Shown here: positions 33,532 through 41,731 of the stretch, piece after piece
How the letters are laid out: the number at the start of each line of letters is the position of its first letter
Numbering within the stretch: position 1 is the stretch's first letter
DNA from: Streptomyces novaecaesareae
GTDB taxonomy: Bacteria > Actinomycetota > Actinomycetes > Streptomycetales > Streptomycetaceae
Direction: 5' to 3'
NCBI RefSeq assembly: GCF_000716875.1
Contig: NZ_JNWQ01000006.1
Span: forward strand, 1 to 64,000
Length of the DNA stretch: 64,000 nucleotides
Program-made: the position numbers and the translations under genes
The notes under the pieces: model-generated
Databases searched by the model: none
Told to the model about the DNA's origin: nothing
The model's input: only the letters and a program-made list of their open reading frames with translations

Positions 33532-34536
33532 ATGCCCTCCCCCCTGATCAGCGTCGTGCTCCCCGCGTACGACCAGCACGAACAGCTCGCCGACTGCCTG
33601 GACTCGCTGCTCGCGCAGTCCCTGGCCGACGTCGAGGTGATCGTGGTCGCCGACCGCTCCCCGGAGACCGCCGGCGGGCTCGCCGACGCGTACGCGGCGC
33701 GGCATCCGCGGGTGTCCGTGCTGCACCTGAACGCGGCGGTCGGCGTCGGGGTGGCCCGGAACGCGGGGGCCGCCCGGGCGACCGGCGACCACCTGCTGTT
33801 CCTCGACGCGGACCACCTGCTGCCCCGGGACGCGCTCCAGGCGCTCGCCGACCGGCTGAAGCAGACCGGCCCGGTGGACGTGCTGCTGTTCGGCCACTCC
33901 CGTCGGCACCAGGACCGGGACTGGCCGGGCGGGGCCGAGGCGCTGCTCGCCGAAGCCGGCCCCGAGGTGTTCGCCCCCTTCGACCGGCCCGAGCTGTTCG
34001 GCGCGCCGCCGCTGGCCTGGGACCGGCTGATCCGCCGCGGCCACTGGGAGGAGCTGGGGCTCGCCTTCCCGCCCGGCCGCTACGAGGAGGTCCCGGTGGT
34101 GCACGCCGCGCTGCTCGGCGCGCGGAAGGCCGCCGTGCTGGCCCGCGAGTGCGTCCAGCTGCGCCGCCGGGAGACCGTCCACCCGTCGAGCGGGCCCGGC
34201 AGCAGCGTCTTCGACCTGTTCGAGCAGTACGAGCGCACCTTCGCCCTGCTGGAGGAGCAGCCGCACCTGTACGCGGTGCGGGACGCCCTGTTCGTCCGGA
34301 TGATCCGGCACTACCTGTTCGTCTTCGACCTCGCCGGCTGCGTCACCCGCGCCGAGCGGCCGCAGTTCTTCCACCGGGCCGCCGAGCACCACCGCCGCTT
34401 CCAGCCGCCGGGCCACCGCCGGCCCGGCGGCCGCGAGGGAATCAAGTTCTCGCTGCTCGCGGGCGGCGCCTACCCGGCCTTCGAGGTCGCCAAGCTCTCC
34501 CACATCGCGCGCGGCACGCTCACCGGGCGGAAGTAG
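33532..34536 (+). CDS. GT2-family glycosyltransferase
   Basis: 334 residues from ATG 33532 (MPSPLISVVLPAYDQHEQLA). The GT-A fold markers are the first strand SVVLPAYDQ, VEVIVVADRSPE (about 37-48), GVGVARNAGAARATGDHLLF and the metal-binding FLDADHLLP (DxD-like, about residues 87-95). A later DRLIRRGHWEELGLAFPPGRYEE fits the acceptor region of teichoic-acid-type GT2 enzymes such as the glycerophosphotransferase-associated ones. No CDP-glycerol transferase domain is fused here. The sugar and acceptor are unknown; the product is cytoplasmic and probably membrane-associated at the basic C terminus. Confidence 0.87.
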   Translation: MPSPLISVVLPAYDQHEQLADCLDSLLAQSLADVEVIVVADRSPETAGGLADAYAARHPRVSVLHLNAAVGVGVARNAGAARATGDHLLFLDADHLLPRDALQALADRLKQTGPVDVLLFGHSRRHQDRDWPGGAEALLAEAGPEVFAPFDRPELFGAPPLAWDRLIRRGHWEELGLAFPPGRYEEVPVVHAALLGARKAAVLARECVQLRRRETVHPSSGPGSSVFDLFEQYERTFALLEEQPHLYAVRDALFVRMIRHYLFVFDLAGCVTRAERPQFFHRAAEHHRRFQPPGHRRPGGREGIKFSLLAGGAYPAFEVAKLSHIARGTLTGRK

Positions 34537-34558
34537 CGCGGGGCTGTTCCCGAGCCGC

Positions 34559-35221
34559 TCAGCGGTGCGCGGTGCCGCCGTCCGCGGCCATCGCGGCGGC
34601 GATCCGGCGGGCACGCTCGGCCGCCACCCCGGCGGGCAGCGGCGGCAGCACGTCCATCCACAGCGGCAGGGTCGAGCCGCGCAGCTGCGTCATCCCCTCG
34701 GGCCGGCCGATCAGCCACAGGTGCAGGTGCGCGGCGCCGTCGCCCCAGCGGTTCACATGGACCCGGCCGATGCCGCCGAGTGACAGCACCGCCCGCTCCA
34801 CCCGCTGGAGCATCGGCCCGAGCCGCGCGGACAGCTCGGGCGGCAGGTCCAGCAGGTCGTGGTGGGCGCGGGGCTGGAGCAGCAGGGCGGCGGGCAGGCC
34901 GGTCGGCTCGTCGGTGGCGCTGAGCCGCCAGTGCTCGTCGGTCCAGAGGAAGTCGTAGTCCGGCCGGGCGCACTGCTTGCAGCCCTGCGGGCCGTCCTCG
35001 CCCTGCCGGGGCGGCTCGGGCAGTTCGGGGGCGCGCAGCCGCCGGACGGTCAGCTCGCCCTCGTACGGGAAGATCTCCCAGGACGGCGCCCCGTCCGCCG
35101 GGAAGGGCAGCGGCTCGCCGATCGGGAGGCCGGCCAGGTAGGCGCCGGGGCCGGCCGGGTCGCCGGTCGCGGAGTCGGTCGCATCGTCGGTGGGGTCGTC
35201 GGCCGCGGAGTCGGTGATCAT
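34559..35221 (-). CDS. HIT-superfamily-like protein
   Basis: 220 residues from ATG 35221; a GTG six codons upstream (35239) is equally possible. An acidic leader (DDPTDDATDS) is followed by CKQCARPDYDF (about 80-90), two Cys that could bind zinc. The central LLLQPRAHHDLLDLP and the C-terminal VNRWGDGAAHLHLWLIGRP (about 156-174) give the histidine-rich strand of HIT-like hydrolases, but with AHLHLW rather than the classical HxHxH triad. The biochemical role is uncertain. It is divergent from the FAD oxidoreductase gene. Confidence 0.65.
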   Translation of the reverse strand: MITDSAADDPTDDATDSATGDPAGPGAYLAGLPIGEPLPFPADGAPSWEIFPYEGELTVRRLRAPELPEPPRQGEDGPQGCKQCARPDYDFLWTDEHWRLSATDEPTGLPAALLLQPRAHHDLLDLPPELSARLGPMLQRVERAVLSLGGIGRVHVNRWGDGAAHLHLWLIGRPEGMTQLRGSTLPLWMDVLPPLPAGVAAERARRIAAAMAADGGTAHR

Positions 35222-35387
35222 GACCGCCGAGCGTGCCACAGGACACCCCGTCGGCGGTACCCCCGTCGCGCCCGGTACCCCTTCGCCGCCGCGGCTGCGA
35301 TCATCGGGCCCGCGGCCCGTCCTCGCCCCGCAGGCGGGAGTTCGACGACGGGCCCCGACCCTCGTCGCCCCCTCCGGGAGGTCCCTG

Positions 35388-38279
35388 GTGAGCCGTCCGT
35401 CCGCCGTCCCCGGCGCCGAGCTGGCCCGTGAGCTGGCCGCCGTGCTGCGCGGGGAGGTCCGCTTCGGCGCCGCCGAACGGACCGTCTACAGCCACGACGC
35501 GTCCAACTACCGGCAGCTGCCGCTCGGCGTGGTCAAGCCCGCCGACCCGGACGACGTCCGCACCGCGCTGGCGCTCTGCCGCCGGTACCGGGTGCCGGTC
35601 GTGGCGCGCGGCGCCGGGACCAGCATCGGCGGGCAGGCGATCGGCCCGGGCGCGGTGGTGCTGGACTTCCGCCGCCACCTCGGCGAGGTGCTGGAGATCG
35701 ACCCTGCGGCCCGCACCGCGCGCGTCCGCCCCGGCACCGTCCTGGACGACCTCCAGCGCGCCGCCAGGCCGTACGGGCTGCGCTTCGGCCCGGACCCGTC
35801 CACGCACAGCCGCTGCACCGTCGGCGGCATGATCGGCAACGATTCCTGCGGCTCGCACTCGCTCGCCTGGGGGCGCACCGCCGACAACGTCGAGCAACTG
35901 GAGCTGCTGCTCGCGGACGGCACCGAGCTGACCGTCGGCGGCCGGCTCACCGCCGCCGAGCGCACCGCGCTCGCCGGGCAGCCCGGGCGGGCCGGCGAAC
36001 TCCACCGCGAGCTCCAGGAGTTCACCGACCGCAACCTCGCCGCCATCCGCCAGGGCATGCCCCGGCTGCCGCGCCGCACCTCCGGCTACCCGCTGGACGC
36101 GCTGCTGCCCGAGCACGGCCACGACCTCGCCCGGGCGCTCACCGGCACCGAGGGCACCTGCGCACTGCTGCTCGGCGCCACCGTCCGCCTCGTCGAGGAC
36201 CCGCCCGCGCGCGCCCTGGTGGTGGCCGGCTACCCCGACGAGGGCGCCGCCGCCGACGCCGTCCCCGCGCTGCTGCCGTACGGGCCGCTGACCGCCGAGG
36301 GCATGGCCGCCGACCTGATCGCCGCGCTGCTCGCCGCCGGCCCGCGCCCGCCCGCACTGGACCGGCTGCCCGCCGGCGAGTGCTGGCTGTTCCTGGAGAC
36401 CGGCGGCGACACCCCGTTGGCCGCCTACCAGGCCGCCCGCCGGCTCGCCGACGCGGTACGCCGCGAGCGCTCGGCCTCCGTCGCCCTGGTCACCGACCCC
36501 GCCGAGCAGCGCCAGCTGTGGGCCGTCCGGGAGGCCGGCGCCGGGATCGTCACCCGGCTGCCCGGGGGCGGGGAGGCCTGGCCCGGCTGGGAGGACTCCG
36601 CCGTCCCGCCCGAGCGGCTCGGCGACTACCTGCGCGACCTCCGCGCCCTGCTGCGCCGGCACAGCCTGCGCGGCGTCCCGTACGGGCACTTCGGCGACGG
36701 CTGCGTGCACCTGCGGATCGACTTCCCGCTGGACGAGCCCCAAGGGGTGCTGGTCTTCCGGGAGTTCCTGGAGCAGGCGGCCGATCTCGTGGTCTCGTAC
36801 GGCGGTTCGCTCTCCGGCGAGCACGGCGACGGCCAGGCTCGGGCCGAACTGCTGCCGCGCATGTACCCGCCCGACATCATCGGCCTGTTCGGCGAGTTCA
36901 AGCGGATCTGGGATCCGGAGAACCTGCTCAACCCCGGCGCCCTGGTCGACCCGCGGCCGCTCGACGCCGACCTGCGCTTCGTCACCGCCCCGCGCCGCCC
37001 GCTGCCGCTGGCCCTGCCGTACGAGCAGGACGGCGGCAGCCTGGTCAAGGCGGTGCACCGCTGCGTGGGCGTCGCCAAGTGCGTGGACCCGACCACCGGG
37101 GTGATGTGCCCGAGCTACATGGCCACCGGCGAGGAACGGCACTCCACCCGGGGGCGGGCGCGGCTGCTCGCCGAGATGCTGCGGGGGGACGCGATCCCCG
37201 ACGGCTGGCGGTCCGAGGAGGTCCGGGAGGCGCTCGGCCTCTGCCTGAGCTGCAAGGGCTGCGCGAGCGACTGCCCGGTCCACGTCGACATGGCGACCTA
37301 CAAGTCCGAGTTCCTGTACCAGCACTACCGGCACCGGCCGCGCCCGCTCGCGCACTACTCGATGGGCCGACTGCCGCTCTGGCTGCGGGCCGTCGCGCTG
37401 GCGCCCGGGGCCGCCAACACGCTGGTCCGCTCACCGCTCGGCGGGCTGCTCAAGCGGCTCGGCGGGATCGACCCGCGCCGGGTACTGCCGGTCTTCCCGC
37501 CGGAGACCTTCACCGCCTGGTACCGCCGGCACCACGCCGCGCACCCGGCACCGCCCGGCGCACGCCCGGTGCTGCTCTGGCCGGACACCTTCTCCGACCA
37601 CCTCCAGCCGAACGTGCTGCGCTCGGCCGTCGAGGTGCTGGAGCACCTGGGCTTCGACGTCCGGCTGCCCTCGGGCCCGGTCTGCTGCGGCCTCACCTGG
37701 TACTCCACCGGCCAACTCGACGCCGCCCGCCAGGTGTTGCGGCGCAGCCTGCGGGCCGTCGCGGCGACCGGGCTCCCGGCCGGCACCCCCGTGGTCGGCC
37801 TGGATCCGAGCTGCACCGCCACCCTGCGCGAGGACCTGCCCCGGCTGCTCGGCGCGGACGGCCGACCGCTCGCCGAACGCACCCGCACCTTCGCCGAGTT
37901 CCTCGACGAGTACGCCCCGGACGCCCCGCTCCCGCACGTGCCGCTGGGGGCCGTCACCCAGACCCACTGCCACCAGCACGCCGTGCTCGGCTCCGCCGCC
38001 GACCGCCGGGTGGAGGCCCGACTCGGCCTGGACAACCGGGTGTTGGACTCCGGCTGCTGCGGCCTGGCGGGCAACTTCGGCTTCGAGCGGGGCCACTTCG
38101 AGGTGTCCGAGGCGATCGCGGAGCGCGTCCTGCTGCCCGAGCTCCGGGCGGCCGGGCCGGACACGGTGGTACTGGCCGACGGCTTCAGCTGCCGCACCCA
38201 GATCACCCAACTCGCCGGCGGGAGGCAGGCCCTGCACCTGGCCGAGCTGATCGCCCGGGCGCTGCGCACCCCAGACTGA
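35388..38279 (+). CDS. FAD-linked oxidase / Fe-S / CCG-domain fusion (D-lactate or glycolate dehydrogenase type)
   Basis: 963 residues from GTG 35388 (GGGAGG upstream). The FAD-binding PCMH domain is at about 35-260: VPVVARGAGTSIGGQAIGPG and RCTVGGMIGNDSCGSHSLAW. The FAD-oxidase C domain runs to about 520 and includes GHFGDGCVHLRIDF and SGEHGDGQARAELL, conserved in D-lactate dehydrogenases. Two 4Fe-4S clusters follow: CVGVAKCVDPTTGVMCPSY and CLSCKGCASDCPVHVDM (about 560-650). The C terminus has CCG-type heterodisulfide-reductase motifs (VCCGLTWYSTGQL and SGCCGLAGNFGFE). Such fusions oxidise a 2-hydroxy acid and pass electrons to the quinone pool. The gene is monocistronic. Confidence 0.92.
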   Translation: MSRPSAVPGAELARELAAVLRGEVRFGAAERTVYSHDASNYRQLPLGVVKPADPDDVRTALALCRRYRVPVVARGAGTSIGGQAIGPGAVVLDFRRHLGEVLEIDPAARTARVRPGTVLDDLQRAARPYGLRFGPDPSTHSRCTVGGMIGNDSCGSHSLAWGRTADNVEQLELLLADGTELTVGGRLTAAERTALAGQPGRAGELHRELQEFTDRNLAAIRQGMPRLPRRTSGYPLDALLPEHGHDLARALTGTEGTCALLLGATVRLVEDPPARALVVAGYPDEGAAADAVPALLPYGPLTAEGMAADLIAALLAAGPRPPALDRLPAGECWLFLETGGDTPLAAYQAARRLADAVRRERSASVALVTDPAEQRQLWAVREAGAGIVTRLPGGGEAWPGWEDSAVPPERLGDYLRDLRALLRRHSLRGVPYGHFGDGCVHLRIDFPLDEPQGVLVFREFLEQAADLVVSYGGSLSGEHGDGQARAELLPRMYPPDIIGLFGEFKRIWDPENLLNPGALVDPRPLDADLRFVTAPRRPLPLALPYEQDGGSLVKAVHRCVGVAKCVDPTTGVMCPSYMATGEERHSTRGRARLLAEMLRGDAIPDGWRSEEVREALGLCLSCKGCASDCPVHVDMATYKSEFLYQHYRHRPRPLAHYSMGRLPLWLRAVALAPGAANTLVRSPLGGLLKRLGGIDPRRVLPVFPPETFTAWYRRHHAAHPAPPGARPVLLWPDTFSDHLQPNVLRSAVEVLEHLGFDVRLPSGPVCCGLTWYSTGQLDAARQVLRRSLRAVAATGLPAGTPVVGLDPSCTATLREDLPRLLGADGRPLAERTRTFAEFLDEYAPDAPLPHVPLGAVTQTHCHQHAVLGSAADRRVEARLGLDNRVLDSGCCGLAGNFGFERGHFEVSEAIAERVLLPELRAAGPDTVVLADGFSCRTQITQLAGGRQALHLAELIARALRTPD

Positions 38280-38286
38280 CCACCCG

Positions 38287-38322
38287 CACTACCGGTGCTA
38301 CCGGCGCAACCGGTGCTACCGG
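38287..38322 (-). repeat. Stop-codon repeat: 4 x 9 bp
   Basis: On the minus strand CCGGTAGCA, CCGGTTGCG, CCGGTAGCA, CCGGTAGTG follow head to tail (38322 down to 38287). The membrane-protein stop TAG (complement of 38316-38318) is in the first; TAG recurs in frame in two others. Confidence 0.9.
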
Positions 38323-38810
38323 CCGAAGGGTCGCCGCTCCGGCGCGAACGGGACTCCGGAGGCGAGTGCGCGGAAGCCGACGACCAGCGCCTCCCCCAGG
38401 AAGCCGACGCCGATCGACAGTTGGACCGGCCGGGCGTCCCGGGCGAGGCCGAAGTGCTCGGCGAGCAGGCTGAAGCCGGCCATCACGGCCAGGGAGAGCG
38501 CCGCGACCAGGAAGGTCCGCCCGACATAGCGCTGCCACAGCACCCCGTCGCGCTCGTAGACCCGGATGGTGGCGCCGCGCACCGCCCCCAGTGCGACGCC
38601 CAGCACGGCGCCCGCCGCGACCCACGCGTAGTCGCCCGGGCCGAGGCCGTGGTGCTGGAGCAGCGCCCAGACGCCGAGGCCGGTGAGCACCACCGGCGGC
38701 CCGAACAGGTCCCGCGCGTTGAGCGGTTCACCGCGCAGCCGTCGGATCACCACCGCCACGACCACCGCGGCGATCAGCCCCGCATGCACCCAGCCGTTCA
38801 TCGTCCGCAC
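38316..38810 (-). CDS. DUF1453-like membrane protein divergent from a TetR gene
   Basis: 164 residues from ATG 38810 (an ATG at 38801 is also possible). Four hydrophobic segments lie at about 9-25, 36-52, 60-82 and 100-120, with RRLRGEPLNARDLFGPPVVL after the first. The LxGxxLGxxRG loop (AVLGVALGAVRGATIRVYER) and the following DGVLWQRYVGRTFL resemble CcdC/DUF1453 proteins. Its function is unknown. The shared 66-base promoter gap carries two copies of a TTTAGC-N8-GCTAAA site, so the neighbouring TetR protein probably represses it. Confidence 0.78.
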   Translation of the reverse strand: MRTMNGWVHAGLIAAVVVAVVIRRLRGEPLNARDLFGPPVVLTGLGVWALLQHHGLGPGDYAWVAAGAVLGVALGAVRGATIRVYERDGVLWQRYVGRTFLVAALSLAVMAGFSLLAEHFGLARDARPVQLSIGVGFLGEALVVGFRALASGVPFAPERRPFGR

Positions 38811-38821
38811 TCCCCCAGTTT

Positions 38822-38841
38822 TTTAGCTCGACCGTGCTAAA
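38822..38841. promoter_or_regulatory. TetR operator copy 1: TTTAGC-N8-GCTAAA
   Basis: Perfect six-base arms around TCGACCGT in the gap between the divergent membrane-protein and TetR genes. A second copy starts 27 bases later. Confidence 0.75.
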
Positions 38842-38848
38842 TCAGCAA

Positions 38849-38868
38849 TTTAGCCCACCCGTGCTATA
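38849..38868. promoter_or_regulatory. TetR operator copy 2: TTTAGC-N8-GCTATA
   Basis: Same half-sites and spacing as copy 1, with five of six right-arm bases matching. TATAAC at 38865-38870 within it may be the -10 element of the TetR gene, whose ATG is at 38877; binding would then block its own promoter. Confidence 0.7.
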
Positions 38869-38876
38869 ACGGCAAC

Positions 38877-39497
38877 ATGCCGAAGATCGTCGACCCCGTG
38901 GAACGCCGCCAGGCCGTCGCCGACGCCGTCCTGCGCGTCGCCGCCCGGGAGGGCCTGGAGCACGCCTCACTGCGCAACGTCGCCGAGGAGGCCGGGCTCG
39001 CCATCGGCTCGGTCCGGCACTACGTCGCCGGCAGCTCCGATCTGATGATCTTCGCGATGCAGGAGCTGGCCCGCCGGATCGACACCCGCATCCGCACCCA
39101 CGCCCGCGCCCTGCTCGACCCGGCCCCGGCCCCCGGCACCGACCGGCGCGAGCAGACCGCGCGGCTGCTCGCCGAGACCCTCCCGCTGGACGCCGAGCGC
39201 CGGGAGGAGTCCGCGCTCTGGCTCTCCTTCGTCACCGCCGCCCGCACCCGGCCCGAACTGCGGCCCCGCGCCGCCGAACTGCAGAGCGGCCTGGACGTGC
39301 TGGTCCGACACGTCCTGACCGAGATCGAACGCGCCGGCGCCCTGACCCCCGGCCTGGACCTCGACATCGAGACCCGCCGCCTCTCCGCCCTCCTGGACGG
39401 CCTCACCCTGCAGGCCGTCCAGCACCCCGAGCTGGTCGGCCCGGAGGAGCTGCGCGCGGTGCTCCGCCGCCATCTGGACACCCTGTCGGTTTCCTGA
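38877..39497 (+). CDS. TetR/AcrR-family regulator
   Basis: 206 residues from ATG 38877, only six bases after a -10-like TATAAC, so the mRNA may be leaderless. The DNA-binding domain is at about residues 8-55: ERRQAVADAVLRVAAREGLE, NVAEEAGLAIGSVRHYVAGS. The C-terminal ligand domain is all helical with HVLTEIERAGALTPGLDLDI. The start MPKIVDPVERR matches BetI/PfmR-like short-leader TetR proteins. It most likely controls itself and the divergent membrane protein through the two palindromes in the gap. The ligand is unknown. Confidence 0.92.
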   Translation: MPKIVDPVERRQAVADAVLRVAAREGLEHASLRNVAEEAGLAIGSVRHYVAGSSDLMIFAMQELARRIDTRIRTHARALLDPAPAPGTDRREQTARLLAETLPLDAERREESALWLSFVTAARTRPELRPRAAELQSGLDVLVRHVLTEIERAGALTPGLDLDIETRRLSALLDGLTLQAVQHPELVGPEELRAVLRRHLDTLSVS

Positions 39498-39523
39498 CAC
39501 CCCGCCAACACTCTTGGCACAAT
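39494..39523 (+). promoter_or_regulatory. Candidate leaderless promoter of the thioesterase
   Basis: CTGACA (39494-39499), 18 bases, CACAAT (39518-39523), six bases before the ATG at 39530. There is no ribosome site, which fits a leaderless mRNA. Confidence 0.5.
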
Positions 39524-39529
39524 GGCGCG

Positions 39530-39949
39530 ATGACCCTCACCATCGCCGAGGCGGACAAGCTCCTGGCCGACCACTTCGCCCCCTGGGTGCAGGCCCTCGG
39601 CCTGTCGACCACCGAGACCGGCGAGCGCCACGCCGTCCTGCGCCTGCCCTGGTCCGACCAGCTCGCCCGCGAGGGCGGTGCACTGTCCGGCCAGGCCCTG
39701 ATGGCCGCCGCCGACACAGCCTGCGTGATCGCCCTCTCCGCGGCCCGCGGCGGCTTCGGCCCGGTGACCACCGTCCAGCAGTCCACCAGCTTCCAGCGCG
39801 CGGTCGTCGACCGGGACGTCCTGGTGCACGCCCGGATCACCAAGCTCGGCCGCCGGATCGCCTTCCTCGACGTCACCCTCACCCCCGAAGGCACCGAGGC
39901 CGCCGAGGAGCCCGCCGCCCAGGCCACCGCCGTCTACGCCCTGGGCTGA
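39530..39949 (+). CDS. Hotdog-fold thioesterase (PaaI/DUF4442-like)
   Basis: 139 residues from ATG 39530. The hotdog pattern is visible: AVLRLPWSDQLAREGGALSG (about 39-58), then QALMAAADTACVIALSAARG as the central helix and TVQQSTSFQRAVVDRDVLVH, then ITKLGRRIAFLDVTLTPEGT. The asparagine/aspartate pair typical of PaaI is replaced by D in LMAAADTA. Members hydrolyse acyl-CoA thioesters. It follows the TetR gene by 32 bases but has its own apparent promoter. Confidence 0.85.
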   Translation: MTLTIAEADKLLADHFAPWVQALGLSTTETGERHAVLRLPWSDQLAREGGALSGQALMAAADTACVIALSAARGGFGPVTTVQQSTSFQRAVVDRDVLVHARITKLGRRIAFLDVTLTPEGTEAAEEPAAQATAVYALG

Positions 39950-39953
39950 CCCC

Positions 39954-40031
39954 ACGCGGCCCCCGCCCGGCACGGCTGCGGCCCCGCCCTCGCCGGGGCG
40001 GGGGCCGCAGCCGTGCCGGGCGGGGGCCGCG
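39954..40031. terminator. Very long (about 35-bp) hairpin between convergent genes
   Basis: Left arm 39954-39989 and right arm about 39995-40031 pair almost perfectly (one extra G) around a five- to six-base loop. The arms start ACGCGGCCCCCGCCCGGCAC. It lies between the convergent thioesterase and CBS genes and would stop transcription both ways. Its length is two to three times that of the other terminators here. Confidence 0.85.
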
Positions 40032-40045
40032 TGCGTACGGCGCTG

Positions 40046-40498
40046 TCAGCCCTGCAAGGCCTCCTTCTTGGGCGGCTCCTCCGCGCAGACCGCCGACACG
40101 AACTCCGCGAGCCGCGCCGACGGCAGCCCGCGTGCGATGTCCGCCTCGCTGATCATGCCGACCAGCTTGTGCTCCGGGTGGTTGATCACCGGCAGCCGGC
40201 GGACCTGGTACTGCTCCATCACCCGCAGCACCTGCTCGCAGTCCTCGTCCGCCTCCACCGTCATCGGCCGCCCCTGGGCCAGCTCGCCCGCCGTCACCTG
40301 CGCCGGGTCACGCCCCTCCGCGACGCAGCGCAGCACGATGTCGCGGTCGGTCACGATGCCGAGCAGCCTGTCGTTCTCCCCGCAGATGGGCAGTGCGCCC
40401 ACATGCCTTTCCCGCATGATCCGGGCGGCGGCCGCGAGCGTCTCGTGCTCGCGGATGCACTCCGCGCCCGGGTGCATGATGTCGCCGGCTCTGGTCAT
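40046..40498 (-). CDS. CBS-domain pair protein
   Basis: 150 residues from ATG 40498 with AGGAGG upstream. Two CBS domains: RAGDIMHPGAECIREHETLA through VGALPICGENDRLLGIVTDR (about 3-60), and VTAGELAQGRPMTVEADEDC through VRRLPVINHPEHKLVGMISE (about 70-125). The last 20 residues are acidic/Lys-rich. Stand-alone CBS pairs bind adenine nucleotides and regulate partner enzymes. It is 77 bases downstream of the slipin gene on the same strand and may share its transcript. Confidence 0.93.
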   Translation of the reverse strand: MTRAGDIMHPGAECIREHETLAAAARIMRERHVGALPICGENDRLLGIVTDRDIVLRCVAEGRDPAQVTAGELAQGRPMTVEADEDCEQVLRVMEQYQVRRLPVINHPEHKLVGMISEADIARGLPSARLAEFVSAVCAEEPPKKEALQG

Positions 40499-40574
40499 GG
40501 TCCGCCTCCTGACCTGGCTTGATCCCCCTCGTCCATCCTGGTCCGGGCCGATGGCACCCGCCACCGGGCACCCG

Positions 40575-41585
40575 TCACGACGTCTCCTTCGGCTCCGTAC
40601 GCTCCCCCGCCTCGACCTGCCCGTCCGGCTCCGCCGGCCCGCCCTCCAGGTCCGCGCCCTCCAGCGGCGAGTGGGACAACAGCTCCTCCAGCGGCGGGAT
40701 TTCACGCCGGGGCGGCTCCTGGTCGAACTCGCCCTCCGGTATCTCCCCGCTCTCCACAGCGTCCTCCGCGGCCTTCGCCCCGGCGGCGACCGCGGCGGCC
40801 GTCAGCAGGTTCCGCTGCTGGACCTCCGTCGCGCTGTCCAGGAAGCGCAGCAGCTCCACCGGGAAGGGCAGCACCAGCGTCGAGTTCTTCTCCGCCGCCA
40901 CCTCCACCACGGTCTGCAGCAGCCGCAGCTGGAGCGCAGCCGGGGTCGCACTCATCACCGCCGCCGCATCCGACAACCGCGCCGAGGCCTGGTACTCGCC
41001 GTCCGCCGTGATGATCCGCGCCCGCCGCTCCCGCTCGGCCTCCGCCTGGCGCGCGATCGAGCGCTTCATCGACTCCGGCAGGGCGACGTCCTTGATCTCC
41101 ACCCGGTCGATCTCGATGCCCCAGCCCAGCGCCGGACTGTCGATCATCAACTCCAGCCCCTGGTTGATCGGTTCGCGGTTGGCCAGCAGGTCGTCCAGCT
41201 CGCTCTTGCCGATGATCGACCGCAGCGAGGTCTGCGCGACCTGGGAGATCGCGAAGTTGTAGTCCTGCACGTTGACCGTCGCCTTCACCGGGTCCTCGAC
41301 CCGGAAGTAGACCACCGCGTCCACCCGCACGGTCACGTTGTCCCGGGTGATGCCCTCCTGCGCCGGGATCGGCATCGTCACGATCTGCACGTTCACCCGG
41401 CGCAGCCGGTCCGCGATCGGCATCAGCGCGACCAGCCCCGGCTCCCGGACCTCGTCGCGCACCCGCCCGAAGCGGAACACCACGCCCTTCTGGAACTGCT
41501 GGACCACCCGAATGCTCAGCGCCGCCCACAGCGCCCCCAACCCGGCCAACCCCCCGAGAGCACCCAGCACCGCATCGACGATCAT
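40575..41585 (-). CDS. Slipin/SPFH (band 7) membrane protein
   Basis: 336 residues from ATG 41585 with GAGGAGG upstream. One hydrophobic segment (about 2-24) anchors it. The SPFH domain (about 24-200) has the bacterial slipin sequence: IRVVQQFQKGVVFRFGRV, REPGLVALMPIADRLRRVNV, TMPIPAQEGITRDNVTVRVD and VQDYNFAISQVAQTSLRSII. The coiled-coil region AEAERERRARIITADGEYQA follows. The last 70 residues are acidic and Pro-rich. Slipins organise membrane microdomains; a NfeD partner protease, common elsewhere, is not adjacent. The downstream CBS gene may be co-expressed. Confidence 0.93.
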   Translation of the reverse strand: MIVDAVLGALGGLAGLGALWAALSIRVVQQFQKGVVFRFGRVRDEVREPGLVALMPIADRLRRVNVQIVTMPIPAQEGITRDNVTVRVDAVVYFRVEDPVKATVNVQDYNFAISQVAQTSLRSIIGKSELDDLLANREPINQGLELMIDSPALGWGIEIDRVEIKDVALPESMKRSIARQAEAERERRARIITADGEYQASARLSDAAAVMSATPAALQLRLLQTVVEVAAEKNSTLVLPFPVELLRFLDSATEVQQRNLLTAAAVAAGAKAAEDAVESGEIPEGEFDQEPPRREIPPLEELLSHSPLEGADLEGGPAEPDGQVEAGERTEPKETS

Positions 41586-41719
41586 CGCGGCCTCCTCGCG
41601 GCCTCCGCGCACACCGGCGCGTCCGACCACCGCCGACCGGGCCCGGCCGGGGCCGCCGGAGCAACTGATTCCACGCTACGCCTGCCCGGAACCCACCGGG
41701 ACGACAGTGCCCCGCACCC

Positions 41720-41725
41720 TAGGAT
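41720..41725 (+). promoter_or_regulatory. Candidate -10 element for a leaderless UDG mRNA
   Basis: TAGGAT six bases before the ATG at 41732 and no ribosome site. A clear -35 is not visible. Confidence 0.4.
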
Positions 41726-41731
41726 CGGGCC

